In this document: positions 40,021 through 52,141 of the stretch, piece by piece
Numbering within the stretch: position 1 is the stretch's first letter
How the letters are laid out: each line of letters opens with the position of its first letter
Assembly (NCBI GenBank): GCA_011033025.1
Contig: WFMF01000395.1
Location: 103,374 to 167,373 of the forward strand
Length of the DNA stretch: 64,000 nucleotides
From: Beroe forskalii
Lineage: Eukaryota; Ctenophora; Nuda; Beroida; Beroidae
Direction: 5' to 3'
The notes under the pieces: generated by a model
Databases searched by the model: none
Seen by the model: the letters and a program-made list of their open reading frames with translations, nothing else
What the model was told of the DNA's origin: nothing
Program-made: the position numbers and the translations under genes

Positions 40021-42195
40021 GGCTAAAAAATGGGTGGACTTAACTCTGCCGCGGATCCGCTGCGGACCCGGTGGACCCACTGTGGGTCCGCCGCGGACTC
40101 CACTAAAGTCCACCATAAAAAATTTTGGTGGACTTTGGTGGACCCGCAGCGGACTTTTCGAAACTCCGCCGCGGAGTGGTGGGTCCACTGCGGGTCCGCT
40201 CGGGCTCCACCGCGCACTGGTGGACAGTCCACCGAAAAAGTCCACCAAAAAAGTCCACCGTAGACTAAAATAATTGTGGAGGTAAGTCCGCCGCGGAGTC
40301 AGTGGACTCCACCAGCAGAGTCCACTGGCGGAGTCGAGTCCACTGGCGGACTCCACCAGTGGAGTCCACTGGTGGACTCGACTCCGCCAGTGGACTCAAC
40401 TCCGCCAGTGGACTCGAATCCGCCAGTGGACTCCGCCGGTGGAGTCCACCAGTAAACTCCACTGGTGGAGTCCACCAGTGGACTCCTCCATAAGGGCTGT
40501 ATGGTGCTTGGAAAGGAGTGCCATGTGTACACATAGCTTTCTCAGATTCGGTCGATATTTCAAAGGGACCATCCATAAAGGGCGTCGCAATGAGAGGGGA
40601 GGGGTGAGTAGACCCTCTCAGATTTGAATGATATTTCAAAATCAACTTGGGGCCATCCATATTAAATTATTAAAGGATGTCCGCAAAGTTTTGGCCATTT
40701 CAGACCCCTCCCTCCCCCTTGTCCGCAAACGTCCGCAATCCAGAAACCCCTAATTTCAATGCTTTTTCCAGCTGGAATTGGAAAAAGGGTGTGTCCGGTG
40801 CGAACGTGAAATTAAGGATTTGACCAAAGATAAACACGTCACACCTCTTTTTAAGACAAATGGGGGATAATTAGATTACCACCAAAAAGTTGATATTAGC
40901 CCAAATCTGAGAGGGTCCTGGGGGATTCTGGCCAATACGTCTCCCATGTAAACGGGAGCCTTCATTTTCCATGACAATGACGTCACTCAGAAAAATATAA
41001 TCAAGCACATCTAGCGCTTTGAAGGTTATGGTCGGGATTAGGGTCAGGATTTGTTAGGTTTAGGGTCAGGATTAATAAGGTAAGGGTTTTGGTAAGAGTC
41101 TCGGTAAGGTTTGGGATAGAGAAAAATTGACCTTCGGATCTGTGACGTCACTCAGCCCCGTTTACCTTATCGGACATAATTATCACGGACATTAAATTCA
41201 CGCTGAGCACTTCAGCTTGAATATTAATGTCCGTGAAAATTTTGTCCGTGATACTATTGTCTGTAATATTCAGGTCCGTGAAAATTAAGTCCGGCATTTC
41301 GTCCTAAAATTTATAGGGTAGAGACACAAAATTTCTGACCTCCTCTCTTGAAATGCACAAATAATAGAATTTGTAAGGAAATTATGCTTCTTTTAAATGC
41401 TTAGTACCTGCAATATGGAAATTTATCATATTTATTAAAGAAAAATATTAAAAAAATCTTCAATTCAAGCATTCAAGTGGGGGAAAAATGGGAGAAATCG
41501 AGCTGATAATTTTGAAGATTTTTTGAAATTTGAAGTGGCTGGATCGAGCGTGAATATTAATGTCCGTGAAGTTTTATGTCCGTGAAACTAAAGTGATAAT
41601 TATGTCCGATAAGGTATATCGGACATAATGTGGACGTCCGCAATTCATGGAAATTTTGAGCGATTTGACGGCTATTTCACCAGAAAATCATGGAATTTCG
41701 GGGCCAAAAATGTTATCCGCGAGAGGACTCCGCTGGTGGAGTTGGACTCCACCTGTGGACTCCGCTGGTGGACTCCACCTGTGGACTCCGCTGGTGGAAT
41801 CCACCTGTGGACTCCCCTGGTGGACTCCACCTGTGGACTCCGCCGGTGGACCAAAGTCCGCTGGTGGAGTCCACCTGGGGAGTCCACCGGTGGACAAAAA
41901 CTCCGCGGTGGACTCCAATCCACGGCAGACTTTTTTCCCTGTTGGAATTTTTTTAGGTGGACTTTTTTGGTGGACTTTTTCGGTGGACTGTCCACCAGTG
42001 CGCGGCGGAGCCCGAGCGGACCCGCAGCGGACCCACCACTCCGCGGCGGAGTTTTGAAAAGTCCGCTGCGGGTCCACCAAAATCCACCAAAAAAATTTTA
42101 TGTTGGACTTTAGTGGAGTCCGCAGCGGACCCGCAGCGGGTCCACCTGGTCCGCAGCGGGTCTGCGGCGGAGTTAAGTCCACCCATTTTTTAGCC
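40021..42195. mobile_element. Foldback element B, GTGGACTCCAC satellite arms
   Basis: Termini GGCTAAAAAATGGGTGGACT and the exact complement. The 8-bp duplication TGAATTAT lies at 40013-40020 and 42196-42203. Outer arms are near-perfect inverted repeats (tccgctgcggacc, ccgccgcggag). Inner parts are arrays of GTGGACTCCAC(C/T)GGTGGAGTC, a self-complementary word. The core 40500-41720 holds other inverted-repeat elements. No transposase; long frames (161-164 codons) are satellite translations. The undisturbed target in the neighbouring tandem copy confirms the borders. Confidence 0.92.
41163..41610. mobile_element. MITE nested in foldback B
   Basis: CCTTATCGGACATAATTATC at the left is matched by gataattatgtccgataagg at the right. 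The interior repeats the words 'attaatgtccgtgaa'. It inserted into a GGGGCCATCC / gacgtcactcag block inside the core of B. Confidence 0.6.
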
Positions 42196-43164
42196 TGAAT
42201 TATAAAACCGTTATCAATGAATTACCATCTATAAAAGGCTGAGTGTGATACACAAATTACACGCAGGTGATTCAGAATTAAAATAGACACATCTTTTAGG
42301 AATAAGATAAGCCGTATAAAAACTTGTCATAATATATGTTAGTGTATAGAAAGAATTGAATTAACAGTGGTTTGAGAGTTGAATGGTTGGATTGATTAAT
42401 GTTTAGTTTGTTTTCAAATGCTTTCAAGGAGCAGGCGGTCAGTCTGGCGGATCTGACATGTGTACCAGAATGTGTGAATGACAATGCAGTCTAAGATCGG
42501 GTAAGCCAAACGTATATAAAATGGTTAAATTATATTCTTGTGTTTGAGAAAAGAGAATTTGAAAACATGTTATCAAGCTGACAGTGAGGCGAAAATATCG
42601 AAAAAATATGAACATGTAGCGTTTTAAGCCGTTTTATAACTGAAAAAGCAAAGTGTAAATTGGAAGCAGCATACTAGCTGTGTGTTGAGTGGGACCAGAG
42701 CTACATTACAAGTTACACGCATGAAAATACTCGCAGCATTATATCATGAATTATGAAACCGTTATCAATGAATTACCATCTATAAAAGGCTGAGTGTGAT
42801 ACACAAATTACACGCAGGTGATTCAGAATTAAAATAGACACATAAAATCTTTTAGGAATAAGATAAGCCGTATAAAAACTTGTCATAATATATGTTAGTG
42901 TATAGAAAGAATTGAATTAACAGTGGTTTGAGAGTTGAATGGTTAGATTGATTAATGTTTAGTTTGTTTTCAAAAGCTTTCAAGGAGTGGGCGATCAGTC
43001 TGGCGGATCTGACATGTGTACCAGAATGTGTGAATGACAAAATTGTTTATTTCATTTTATTTTATTTTGGAACCTAGTGAAATATACACTACAAATGTTA
43101 ATAGTGCAAATTGGTGCATATAGACAAATGAAATTTTGAATTTATTTGTTGATTTGGCAAAGAT

Positions 43165-43435
43165 AACTGATATGTGTGCTCATAGGTTGAAAGCAACAGG
43201 TCGAAAAGTAGGTTGAAAAGGTAGGTAGAAAGGGTGCAATAAAAATCCTTCTTGGCTTGGAAATTGCAGATCATGCGTTCAATCTTCAAGAGAGATGAGG
43301 AAAAGATACTAAGATAGTCCCTGTTGTGAAAACCATCCAGACTGGGGCACATTAAAATTCTACATGTCCTTTCGACTTTCTTTTCGACATAATTTTCAAC
43401 CTGTTGTTTTCGACCTATGAAGACACATATGCGTT
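43165..43435. mobile_element. MITE with CATAGGTTGAAAGCAACAGG ends (copy 1)
   Basis: The left end cataggttgaaagcaacagg is matched by cctgttgttttcgacctatg on the right. A second copy lies at 51766-52036. Inner words (aggtcgaaa, aaggtaggt) are also paired between arms. Non-coding. Confidence 0.65.
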
Positions 43436-44609
43436 ATACAAGTTCGGTCAGTTTGAATATTCTGCTGTCTGCATGTGCTTGGGTACTTTCTAATTGTTGT
43501 GCTCTAACTTTCTAAAATACCTTGACTTAGGATAGGCCTGTCTGTCAGCCTTTGAAATATCAAGCTTGGATTGTGGAGGAGCTCTCCAAATCATGAAATC
43601 TTTCTTCTGCTTCCAATCAACTCAGCTATCAGTTCAACCTATTAAAATGCTCACATGATCCTGGGACTGAGTCCCCTTTGATGCTGGTAGGGCCTCCTTG
43701 ACCCTGGGAAAGCCTCCATGGTCCTGGAAGGGACTCCTTGATTCTAGGACAGAATCCTTCACAGGATGCAGTCCTTGATCCTAGGTGATATTCTAATTCA
43801 AAGGTCTGAATTTTGTTCCTGAGATTGTATTCTTCATCCTAGAAAAGTCTCCTTGATCCTGGCCTGGGATAGTCTTCTTGATCCTGGCCTGGGATAGTCT
43901 TCTTGATCCTGGAAGATTTTCCTTGATCCTGGAAAAAACTCCATGATATTCTTTGATCCTAGAAAATGGATCCTTGATCCTGCAAAATTGTCCTTGATCC
44001 TGAGAGAGCCTCCTTGACTCTGAGAGAGTCACCTTAATCCTGAGAGAGTCTCCTTGATCCTGAGAGAATCTCTTGATCCTGAGAGAGTCTCCTTTGTCCT
44101 TGAAGAGTTTTCCTGATCCTGGGAGATTTTTCTTGATCCTGATAGGCATAATCCACGATTTTTGCAAGTACACCTGAATTCGCCGCGAATTCGCCGCGAA
44201 TTCAAGTGAATTCAGGTGAATTCAGGTGAATTCGCGGCGGAGTTCGCCAAAAAAAATTTTTGGCGGACTCCGCCGAGTCCGCCGGAGTTCGCCGCGGACT
44301 CTGGCGAATTCACCTGAATTCACCTGAATTCGCCGCGAATACACGCGTATTCGGTGTACTAGTTCGCCAATTTTCCAGTTCACCCAGGCGAACAAGTTCG
44401 CCGCGAATTCGCGGCGAACTGGTGTCCGCCGCGAATTCGCGGCGAACTCAGGTGAACTTGGGCGAACTCAGGTGAACTCAGTTCGCGGCGAATTCACCTG
44501 AACTTTGAAGGAACTTTGTCACGTCTGGCACGCTTATGTGAGACTAAGATGCAATTCACAATGTCTACCATATGCGTGTCGTCATGGATCCAAAGAACCT
44601 TAGGGGACT

Positions 44610-45096
44610 GGGAGCCGTCACATATTACGTCATCACTCGACGGGAGGGAGGGGGTTTTCAAATGCTGACAGGTGATGACAGGGGGGAGGGAGGGGGTTTA
44701 AGGTTTGCCGACGTCAGCGAAAATATTGAATTTTCTAAATTCGAAAATACGATATCCAAACTTTTTCGTTCATAATATTTTGTTTTGATGTACCCATTTC
44801 ATTTCTTTGATATGATATCTATATTTCCAAACTAACTGGATGTTCGTCTATGACAATTAGAACCATTTTTTTAAACGAATTTAACGATATGAATCACACC
44901 ACACGTACATAGTTGATATTTCATTTCGGTTGTTTTGATTCGAAATAGTCAAAATTTGTTTTGAAAAAGGAGGGGGGTTTGGTCAATGCTGACGTCATCA
45001 TGGGGGAGGGGGTCAGCCAATGATGACAAGTGATGACAGACAGGGGGAGGGGTTGAAAATGGGCAAAAAGTGATGACATAATATGTGACGGCTCCC
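44610..45096. mobile_element. MITE nested in foldback C
   Basis: The ends are GGGAGCCGTCACATATTACG and (complement) GGGAGCCGTCACATATTATG. Inner blocks (ggtgatgacagggggga and complement) extend the pairing. It resembles the MITE nested in A1 and A2 in size and in its 'cacatattacgt' end, so both may belong to one superfamily. Confidence 0.7.
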
Positions 45097-46021
45097 TTAG
45101 GGTTAGGGTTTTGATTAGGACACTAGAAAAAATTGACATCAAGATCTGTGACGTCATTGTCAGGTGTTGCCTGACCCCCTGACGACTTAGGACATCGCTG
45201 ATTCGCTGAGGACAAAAACCAGTATTGGCGCATATAGGCGTAAATGGCTAAGTCCTTGTGGGTGAGGAGAATGCAGACCGTGGGGAGGCACCAGGATCTG
45301 TCTTCTGTGAGGGATGAGAGCTCTGCATGGATGACAAGGATCTGGGGTTAGGACTTGAAGGTTCCATCGAGGAACCAGCAGGAGCTTTCTGCTAGGATCG
45401 TGAGTTTGTCACTGGTAGCCCGGATGATCACCCGAGGCGTTGTCGTAGAGGAGCATATCAGCTTGTCTGAGGGTCCGGCAGTCTGCAGGGAGGGTTTCTA
45501 CAGAGTGGGTATGAGGTTCAGGACACTAGCAGCTGCCAGCTCCGCTTGATCCACCTCCAAGCTTGTCTCCCATCTGTCGTGTCAAGGGTTTGCAGACTTC
45601 ATGAGACCTCGTTACCTAAGTGGGACGATATCCTGACGAATTAGCATGGGGTTGTGCTCGCATGAACGTCCCGTATCACGTATCCCCTCCGATGACATGA
45701 GCCAACAAGCGGTATGGGATAGAGTAAATTGTGATGTGGCGGATCACATGCTGACACCGTGTATCGTGAGTCCCCCAGTGTCTCCACAATGATACATCGG
45801 ATCGAGCATTATTGTACCCTCCATACGGGCTCTGTTATCTGGATTAACCGAGATATTCTCGGTATAAATCGATCCAGGCTTTAGGTAGTTTATATAAAGT
45901 GAAGAGGCTCCCGACCTAGAGTCCACCCTGCATGGGGATCTCCCGACCCAGAGTCCACCCTGGTGTGCCACCGCCGACCCAGAGTCCCCCGACCTAGAGT
46001 CCCCCGACCTAGAATCGGTTC

Positions 46022-46185
46022 CCCATGTTGACTTTGCAATCGGGATCTGGTTAGAGCAAAGCGCCGACCAAAACACCTGTATAAGAAGAGCCTTTGCAAT
46101 TGCGATAACGCAATTTTCCTTCATCGCCGATCGCTAATTTGTTAAATTCGTACTGATTTGGGCTTTTGGGCAAGTTTCCCTCCGG
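46022..46185. mobile_element. Relic of foldback family A
   Basis: The words tgttgactttgcaatcgg, cgccgaccaaaacacctg, taagagcctttg and 'ttgttaaattcgtactgat' match, in the same order, the left arm of A1 and A2. The GATCAGCGCT satellites are lost. The relic is enclosed by foldback C. Confidence 0.6.
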
Positions 46186-46794
46186 CGAACTCAGGCGGAC
46201 TCCGGCGAACTCAGGCGGACTCCGGCATCTGAATTCAGGCGAACTAGTTCGCCGCGAATTCGCCGCGAACTGGCAGTTCACCTGGGTGAACTGGAAAATT
46301 GGCGAACTAGTACACCGAATACGCGTGTATTCGCGGCGAATTCAGGTGAATTCAAGTGAATTCGCCGGAGTTCGCGGCGGACTCCGGCGGAGTCCGGCGG
46401 AGTCCGCCAAAAATTTTTTTTGGCGAACTCCGCCGCGAATTCACCTGAATTCGCCTGAATTCGCTTGAATTCGCGGCGGGTTCGCGGCGAATTCGGGTGT
46501 ACTTGCAAAAATCGTGGATTATGCCTCCTGATAGGATTCTTTTCCTTCTGAGAGATTCTCCTTGATCCTGAGAGAGACTCCCTGATCCTGAGAGAGTCTC
46601 CTTGATCCTGAGAGAGTCTCCTTGATCCTGAGAGAGTCTCCTTGATCCTGAGAGAGTCTCCTTGGTCCTGAGAGGGCCTCCTTGATCCTGAGAGAGTCTC
46701 CTTGGTCCTGAGAGGGTCTCCTTGATCCTGAGAGAGTCTCCTTGATCATTGGAGAGTCTCCTTGATCCTGAGAGAGTCTCCTTGGGTCGGACCT

Positions 46795-47115
46795 CCCAGT
46801 GGCCCATCTAGGTGAGGGGGTGGTGTTACATAGCCACCTTAGGCAGATATCTGACTTAATCTGCAGGCAAGCATTGTCTTGCTTTGCAGTCTGATTGATG
46901 CCACGGGCATTGGCAGCTCGCTGGTGCAAAGGGGTCCTGGAACGGCCAGCTGCTCTCAGCTCAGGATATCCCTGGCAGTCGGCTGGCCTAAAAAACTACA
47001 CAGGAGTTCACACCCTTAGCCTAGTGTATCAGGGATGGCCTCCATGCTCAGCATGGCTGCCGCCAGCCTGGTCAATTAAACCGACTCTGGCCGTTTTACT
47101 AAGACTAAGATGGTC
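46795..47115 (+). mobile_element. SINE-like dispersed repeat (second copy)
   Basis: Matches 55916-56335 over most of its length (gtcggacctcccagtggccc, tgacttaatctgcaggcaag, gagttcacacccttagccta) and ends in the same 'ttttactaagactaaga' tail. The shared tail suggests retroposition. Confidence 0.65.
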
Positions 47116-47126
47116 GCTGCAAACTA

Positions 47127-47206
47127 GTTTGGGTTAGAGTTTGGGTTAGAGTTTGGGTTAGAGTTTGGGTTAGAGTTTGGGTTAGAGTTTGGGTTAGGGT
47201 TTTCTT
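47127..47206. repeat. (GGGTTAGAGTTT)n telomere-like 12-mers
   Basis: About six copies of GGGTTAGAGTTT and a final GGGTTAGGGTTT, next to the tail of the SINE-like repeat. A one-base variant of the core of A1. Confidence 0.85.
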
Positions 47207-47337
47207 GGAATTCAAAGCAACATAACTACGATTTAACCCAAATCAATTAGAATAGTTTCAGAATATAATGATAAGACATTGAAAGAGTTTTTATAATCCC
47301 AAGTACTTAAGTATAACTTGATTTTGAAATAATAAAT

Positions 47338-47445
47338 TTGGGGGGGTGAAGCCCAAAAAAAACCAAGCCCTACCCTACTTTTCCTATTCTTGGGCTAGGT
47401 TTTTTTTGGTTTTTTTTGGTTTTTTTTGGTTTTTTTTGGGTTACA
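47338..47445. mobile_element. Small (GGTTTTTTTT)n foldback element (copy 1)
   Basis: The left end gaagcccaaaaaaaacca pairs with the right array of GGTTTTTTTT ending in TTTTGGG. The unique centre 'ccctacccta cttttcc' is shared with a longer copy at 51413-51605. Flanking 'aaatttggggggg' occurs at both loci. Non-coding. Confidence 0.55.
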
Positions 47446-47481
47446 TTTTAGTAATTTCTAGCACCATTCCAAACGATTTTT

Positions 47482-48356
47482 GGTAAAAGTGTCACAAGAG
47501 TTGTGATTTTTGTCCAATGGATCCATTGGATCCATCATGTCCAATGGACATGTCCAATGGACGTCCATTGGACATCCATTGGACATCCATTGAACATGAT
47601 GTCCGGTAAAAACGTCCAATGGTGTTCAATGGATCCAATGGATCCATTGGATCCATTTTTGATGTTCAATGGACATGTTCAATGGATCCAATGGATGTTC
47701 AATGGATCCATCTGAGTGGATCCAATGGACACAATCACCAAACATGGTTTGGTAGATGGACATCAGACTGTTATTTTTGTTCATTGGATCCATTGTGTCC
47801 GTTGGATCCAATGGATCCATTGTGTCCATTGAACACCATTGGACATGTCCATTGGATCCATTGGATCCATTGAACATTAGTCCATTGGATCCAATGGATC
47901 CTTTTTTGTCCATTGGACACAATGGATCCATTGGACACAATGGATCCAATGGACACCATGTACAATGGATCCAATGGATCCAATGGACATGTTCAATGGT
48001 GTTCAATGGACACAATGGATCCATTGGATCCAATGGACACAATGGATCCATTGAACAAAATACCAGACTGATGTCCATCTAGCAAACCATGTTTGGTGAT
48101 TGTGTCCATTGGATCCACTCAGATGGATCCATTGAACATCCATTGGATCCATTGAACATGTCCATTGAACATCAAAAATGGATCCAATGGATCCATTGGA
48201 TCCATTGAACACCATTGGACGTTTTTTACCGATGGACATCATGTTCAATGGATGTCCAATGGATGTCCAATGGACGTCCATTGGACATGTCCATTGGACA
48301 TGATGGATCCAATGGATCCATTGGACAAAAATCACAACTCTTGTGACACTTTTACC
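47482..48356. mobile_element. Foldback element E, CCATTGGATCCAATGG arms
   Basis: Termini GGTAAAAGTGTCACAAGAGT and the exact complement. The 8-bp duplication CGATTTTT lies at 47474-47481 and 48357-48364. Almost the whole element is permutations of TCCATTGGA, GGATCC and CATGTCC joined into larger palindromes such as CCATTGGATCCAATGG. The halves are inverted around ~47910. At 875 bp it is the shortest and cleanest member of the set. Long frames on both strands (MDPLDPL-type) are satellite translations. Confidence 0.93.
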
Positions 48357-48364
48357 CGATTTTT

Positions 48365-51300
48365 AAGTTAAAATGCGATTGTTTCATGATGTCTAATATG
48401 TGTCTGTAGATCCACAGGAGCTTGGTATGTAGAATAAACGACCTATAATTGTGTAATTTACAGAATATAACTAAATATTTTCACTCATCTAATCGTTCTG
48501 AAATTGGTCCAATCATTCCAAATTCGTTCATGACTGTTTTGTTGATTTTGCAAAAGACATTTTACTATTGTTGGGATGTCACTACTAAAATTCCTCTGTT
48601 ATTAAGACACTTGTAGAGATTTTTCATCAAAGTATATAGTATCATTTCCAATAGGTGCCTTTACTCTTTCCTATAGTTTCTCAACTGCATTCTTAGGCAT
48701 TCTTGTCATAAGGACTTCCAATAGTAGTCATTCAAGTAAAAGCTGCCATTTATATAAAGCTGATCCCAGGGCCCTGTGTGAACCCCAAGTGACACGTTGC
48801 GGTTCTCTCAGGGGTCTCCCCTTGTCCCTACTGACCCCTAGTTGAATTCCTAGTGCACCTTTCAAGGCTGATCCCTTGGTCAGTGGTAACTAGTCACCCT
48901 CGACTGATCCACTACGGATGTTAACACTTAACACTATTTATGACTGTGTTTCAATAAATTCTTACAACTACGTATGTTAACACTTAACACTATTTATGAC
49001 TGTGTTTCAATAAATTCTTACAACTTAAACTGGATTCTGACCTCTTGTAAATATTGACTGACCCTACCTGGCACCTCAGTCCTCACACATATCACTTTAA
49101 TGATGAACTTTTATAAATGTTTTGATGTTGATATTTGAATAGCTTCAATAAAGGTTAAATAATTCATATAACACTCATTAAAACACCCATTTATAAAGCA
49201 CACACTGAAAGGCCTAATAGATTAACAAGATCATTTATGGCTTTTTGTTGACCCCTTTGTTGGCCAAGAAATAAAATGAATAGCAATAGTCCTATGCTGA
49301 GAGGGGTTCTGGGGTTAGTAAGGTGAGAATGGATTCCAAAGAGAAACGTTTATGAAGGCATTCGCCATTCACTAATGTCTAATGTATAATTAATTAATTA
49401 ATATATCTTATACGCTCCTACTTGTGAGCCCAACGAACACCATCCCTAACCCTAACTAAGTAAATATGGCCCCAGTTGTTAGTCTTCAAAGCATTTTTGG
49501 GACCCTAATCCCTAATACTAAATCTAAACCTGAAAATCTCCCTAACTCCTCACTCTGGAGTCTGGAGGGTACTTTTTCCAGGTCAGTCCCATATGAGCTT
49601 TGCCAAAAGGGTCATATTACTGTTGTAGGACCTACCTGTTTATTAAACTGTTTGAACATAGTCAGTATAATAAAGTTAAAAGCTCATCTATACAATGTAC
49701 GCACTATGCACGACTATAAAACTTGATTGAAAAAATAATAGAAAGGTCATTGGTCAGGTAGGGAGAGGCCAGCCAATGATTAATAAAAAAGTCATACTAC
49801 ATGTCAAATCAGTCACACACATAGTGTCGTTAAATAATTATCAGTTTAGAGTGAGTCACTGATCCAGGGATCATTCACCAGGCGACAGGTCAGCCAAGGG
49901 TCACACGAGAGTCAACCGACTACCAGAGGTCATTTAAGTAGCAAGCCATTGTTAAGAGCTACCTGGGAGTCAGCAAGGGTCATCAGGGCCAGGAGGTATA
50001 AGACATATATCAGGGGAATACTTATTTTCTTATCTCTTTATACTCCGATTGAATTCATAGAAGTTGGATTATTGATCCTGCAATTTCATATGTAACATGT
50101 TTCGTCTTGTGAGGGGTGATGCTTAGGCCTAAGTGAGCTTCCTGTCAATTGTATTTTACGTACTTACTTAGGCTGCCTAGTAAGTTAGGCTGATTCTCAG
50201 CTTTATCGCTCTAATGATTCCTGGACCTTACATTTGCATTCCTCCCTGCTGAACCAAGGCCAATCATATTATCCTTATCTCAACTGACTAGCTGACTGAG
50301 TGCCCCTAACCCCTGGGTATACTTTACAGACCCTTTCCTGACCCTTTTCAGCATATTGCAACTAGAGGCATATACATTGCAACATTATTACTTTATTACC
50401 AGAAGGTGTAGGGCTAACCTGTATGGAGCCCTGCGGTTTCAGTTCCTTGTTTAATGAGCCATGCAGCTAGGACATCCACCGCATTGAGCCAGGCAAGACA
50501 TATAGGTTCTCTCCACTCTTCCATGGACATAAGTTGCATATATACCGCCAGCACACAGGAAATATTTCCTTGTGCTTTGGAAGGTAAGGTGGAGTCAAGG
50601 GTGAGAAACTTGCACTGGGTTGATCCCTGGTAAACCCTTACCTCCTTACCTACCCCAAAGGAAATTTGACTGACCCTTTTCTGATACCTATTTGATAATT
50701 TACTGACCCCTAGCAAGTTAGCAAGAAGTAAAAAACCTGAGTGACCTTCTCACCTCTTCTGACTGCAATAGTGGTCCCTTTATGACCATTGGCTGACTTC
50801 GTGCTGAACCTTGGCTGAATGAGTGATGTCTTGATTGCTCTCACCCGACTTCTTCCCTGCCTCAAGCCTTTTGATCCCATGGTAGCATGGGGACCCATTG
50901 CCTGGCTCCTGGATCCTGCTGACATTTACCTGATATTGGGCCATCATAGGTGACTTACTCCCTGGCGACCCTGGGGCGACCCTTGGCTATCCTTTAACAT
51001 GGTGACTCTTCCAGTGCAAAGCACCCTGTTAATCTCAGACGACACTAGTCCGAACTTTATCAGCCAGGAGCGAACCAGTGAGCCCTGAGAAACCACCTGG
51101 TTCACTAGCACCTGGCAGTTTGCAGGCCCCTATGTCCTTATTTCAGCACTGAGTGGCCTCCTGGCCTGGTGATTCAAGTCTGACCCCTTATGAACCCCCT
51201 GCTGATCCATGCTGGCTGACCCTCGGCAACTCTGGAGCAGTGGTTCACTGATAGTTCACCAAAAAAGGCCTTGACGTACTGATTTTGTCATATAAATCAC

Positions 51301-51400
51301 CCAAAACATCTCTAGAAACTGCCGAATATTGTTCCAAACCAAAGCAATATCAATAACAACACATTAATAGCATCAACAATCCATATTGGCATGAAAAAGT
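48365..51400. other. Gene-poor stretch with degenerate (C)TGACCC-rich text
   Basis: No supported gene. A 53-bp tandem duplication lies at 48916-49023 (tgttaacacttaacactatt). The text from ~48780 to 51240 is full of loosely repeated CTGACCC, CCTGG and GTCACC words, as in an old minisatellite. ORFs of 70-100 codons here have no motifs. Confidence 0.4.
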
Positions 51401-51412
51401 CAAAATTTTTGA

Positions 51413-51605
51413 AAAAAACCTAACCCAAAAAACCAAAAAAACCAAAAAAAACCAAAAAAAACCAAAAAAAACCAAAAAAATCCAAAAAAAACCAAAAAAA
51501 ACCAAGGCCTACCCTACTTTTCCGATTCTTGGGCTAGGTTTTTTTTGTTTTTTTTTGGTTTTTTTTGGTTTTTTTTGGTTTTTTTTGGGCTTCATCCCCC
51601 CCAAA
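51413..51605. mobile_element. Small (GGTTTTTTTT)n foldback element (copy 2)
   Basis: The left arm is (CCAAAAAAAA)n and the right arm (GGTTTTTTTT)n, with a central 'cctaccctacttttcc' and 'cttgggctagg'. The right end gggcttcatcccccccaaat matches the inverse of the left flank at 47336, so the family's borders lie near there. Confidence 0.6.
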
Positions 51606-51765
51606 TTTATCCAATTATGATCTTGATGAAAGCACTAATTTCCAGCTACAGCTCTCCATTACCTTGTAATACACTTCAACAGTACAACACCAGTTGTAAT
51701 CAATAATTAAAAAGGGAATGAATATTTAATAAATAGCCCTGGTATCCCAGCCGTATCATGCATAT

Positions 51766-52036
51766 GTGTCTTCATAGGTTGAAAGCAACAGGTCAAAAGG
51801 TAGGTCCAAAGGTAGGTCGCAAGGAATTGTAGAATTTTCCATAGCCCCAGTTTGGGTGGCTTTCACTGTAAGAACTATATTTTCCTTGTATCTCTTGAAA
51901 ATCCAAACTAGGTATGATACGCAATTAGGCAATTGCCATTTGACAAGCCATGAGGTGTCCCTATTAATGTGCCCTTTCAAGTTTCAACCTACTTTTCTAT
52001 CTTCGACCTGTTCCTTTCGACCTATGAGCACACATA
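51766..52036. mobile_element. MITE with CATAGGTTGAAAGCAACAGG ends (copy 2)
   Basis: The left end cataggttgaaagcaacagg pairs with cgacctgttcctttcgacct on the right. Both flanks carry 'atatgtgt...' text. It is related to 43165-43435, with a different centre. Confidence 0.65.
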
Positions 52037-52141
52037 TCCATGGGAAACATTTTATGGCAATGAATAATTAAATTGTTAAAAAGTCCCAAGTACCAATTAT
52101 CTCAAAAAAGAGTTGATACCTAAATACCAAATAGGAAACAG

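Larger units (their letters stand above)
39766..43042 (+). repeat. ~540-bp tandem duplication, first copy split by foldback B
   Basis: Copy 1 is 39766-40020 plus 42204-42484; copy 2 is ~42498-43042 (shared: gggtaagccaaacgtatata, ttgaaaacatgttatcaagc, attgattaatgtttagtttg). Copy 2 keeps the uninterrupted site catgaattatgaaaccg and so records the state before foldback B inserted. Confidence 0.85.
44145..46525. mobile_element. Foldback element C, GAATTCGCGGCGAATTC arms
   Basis: Termini GGCATAATCCACGATTTTTG and its complement. The 8-bp duplication TCCTGATA lies at 44137-44144 and 46526-46533. Arms are built from GAATTCACCTGAATTC, GAATTCGCCGCGAATTC and GGCGGACTCCGCC. The core holds a nested MITE (44610-45096), a gacctagagtcc repeat (45905-46015) and a diverged piece of family A (46022-46185). 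It inserted into the 20-bp minisatellite. No transposase. Confidence 0.92.
43680..46790. repeat. 20-bp minisatellite (TCCTTGATCCTGAGAGAGTC), split by foldback C
   Basis: Left part 43680-44144 is diverged; right part 46526-46790 is more regular. The unit is about 20-21 bp. The long minus-strand frames (IKETLSGSRRLSQDQGDSLR) are repeat translations. Confidence 0.85.

Noticed and set aside
41628-42113. Overlapping frames of 107-164 codons on several frames
   Set aside because: Palindromic GTGGACTCCAC satellite of foldback B; all frames are open together, which signals composition and not coding.
47503-48335. Frames of 84-150 codons rich in MDPLDPL and GSNGS
   Set aside because: Translations of the CCATTGGATCC words of foldback E; the mirror-image frames on the opposite strand follow from its symmetry.
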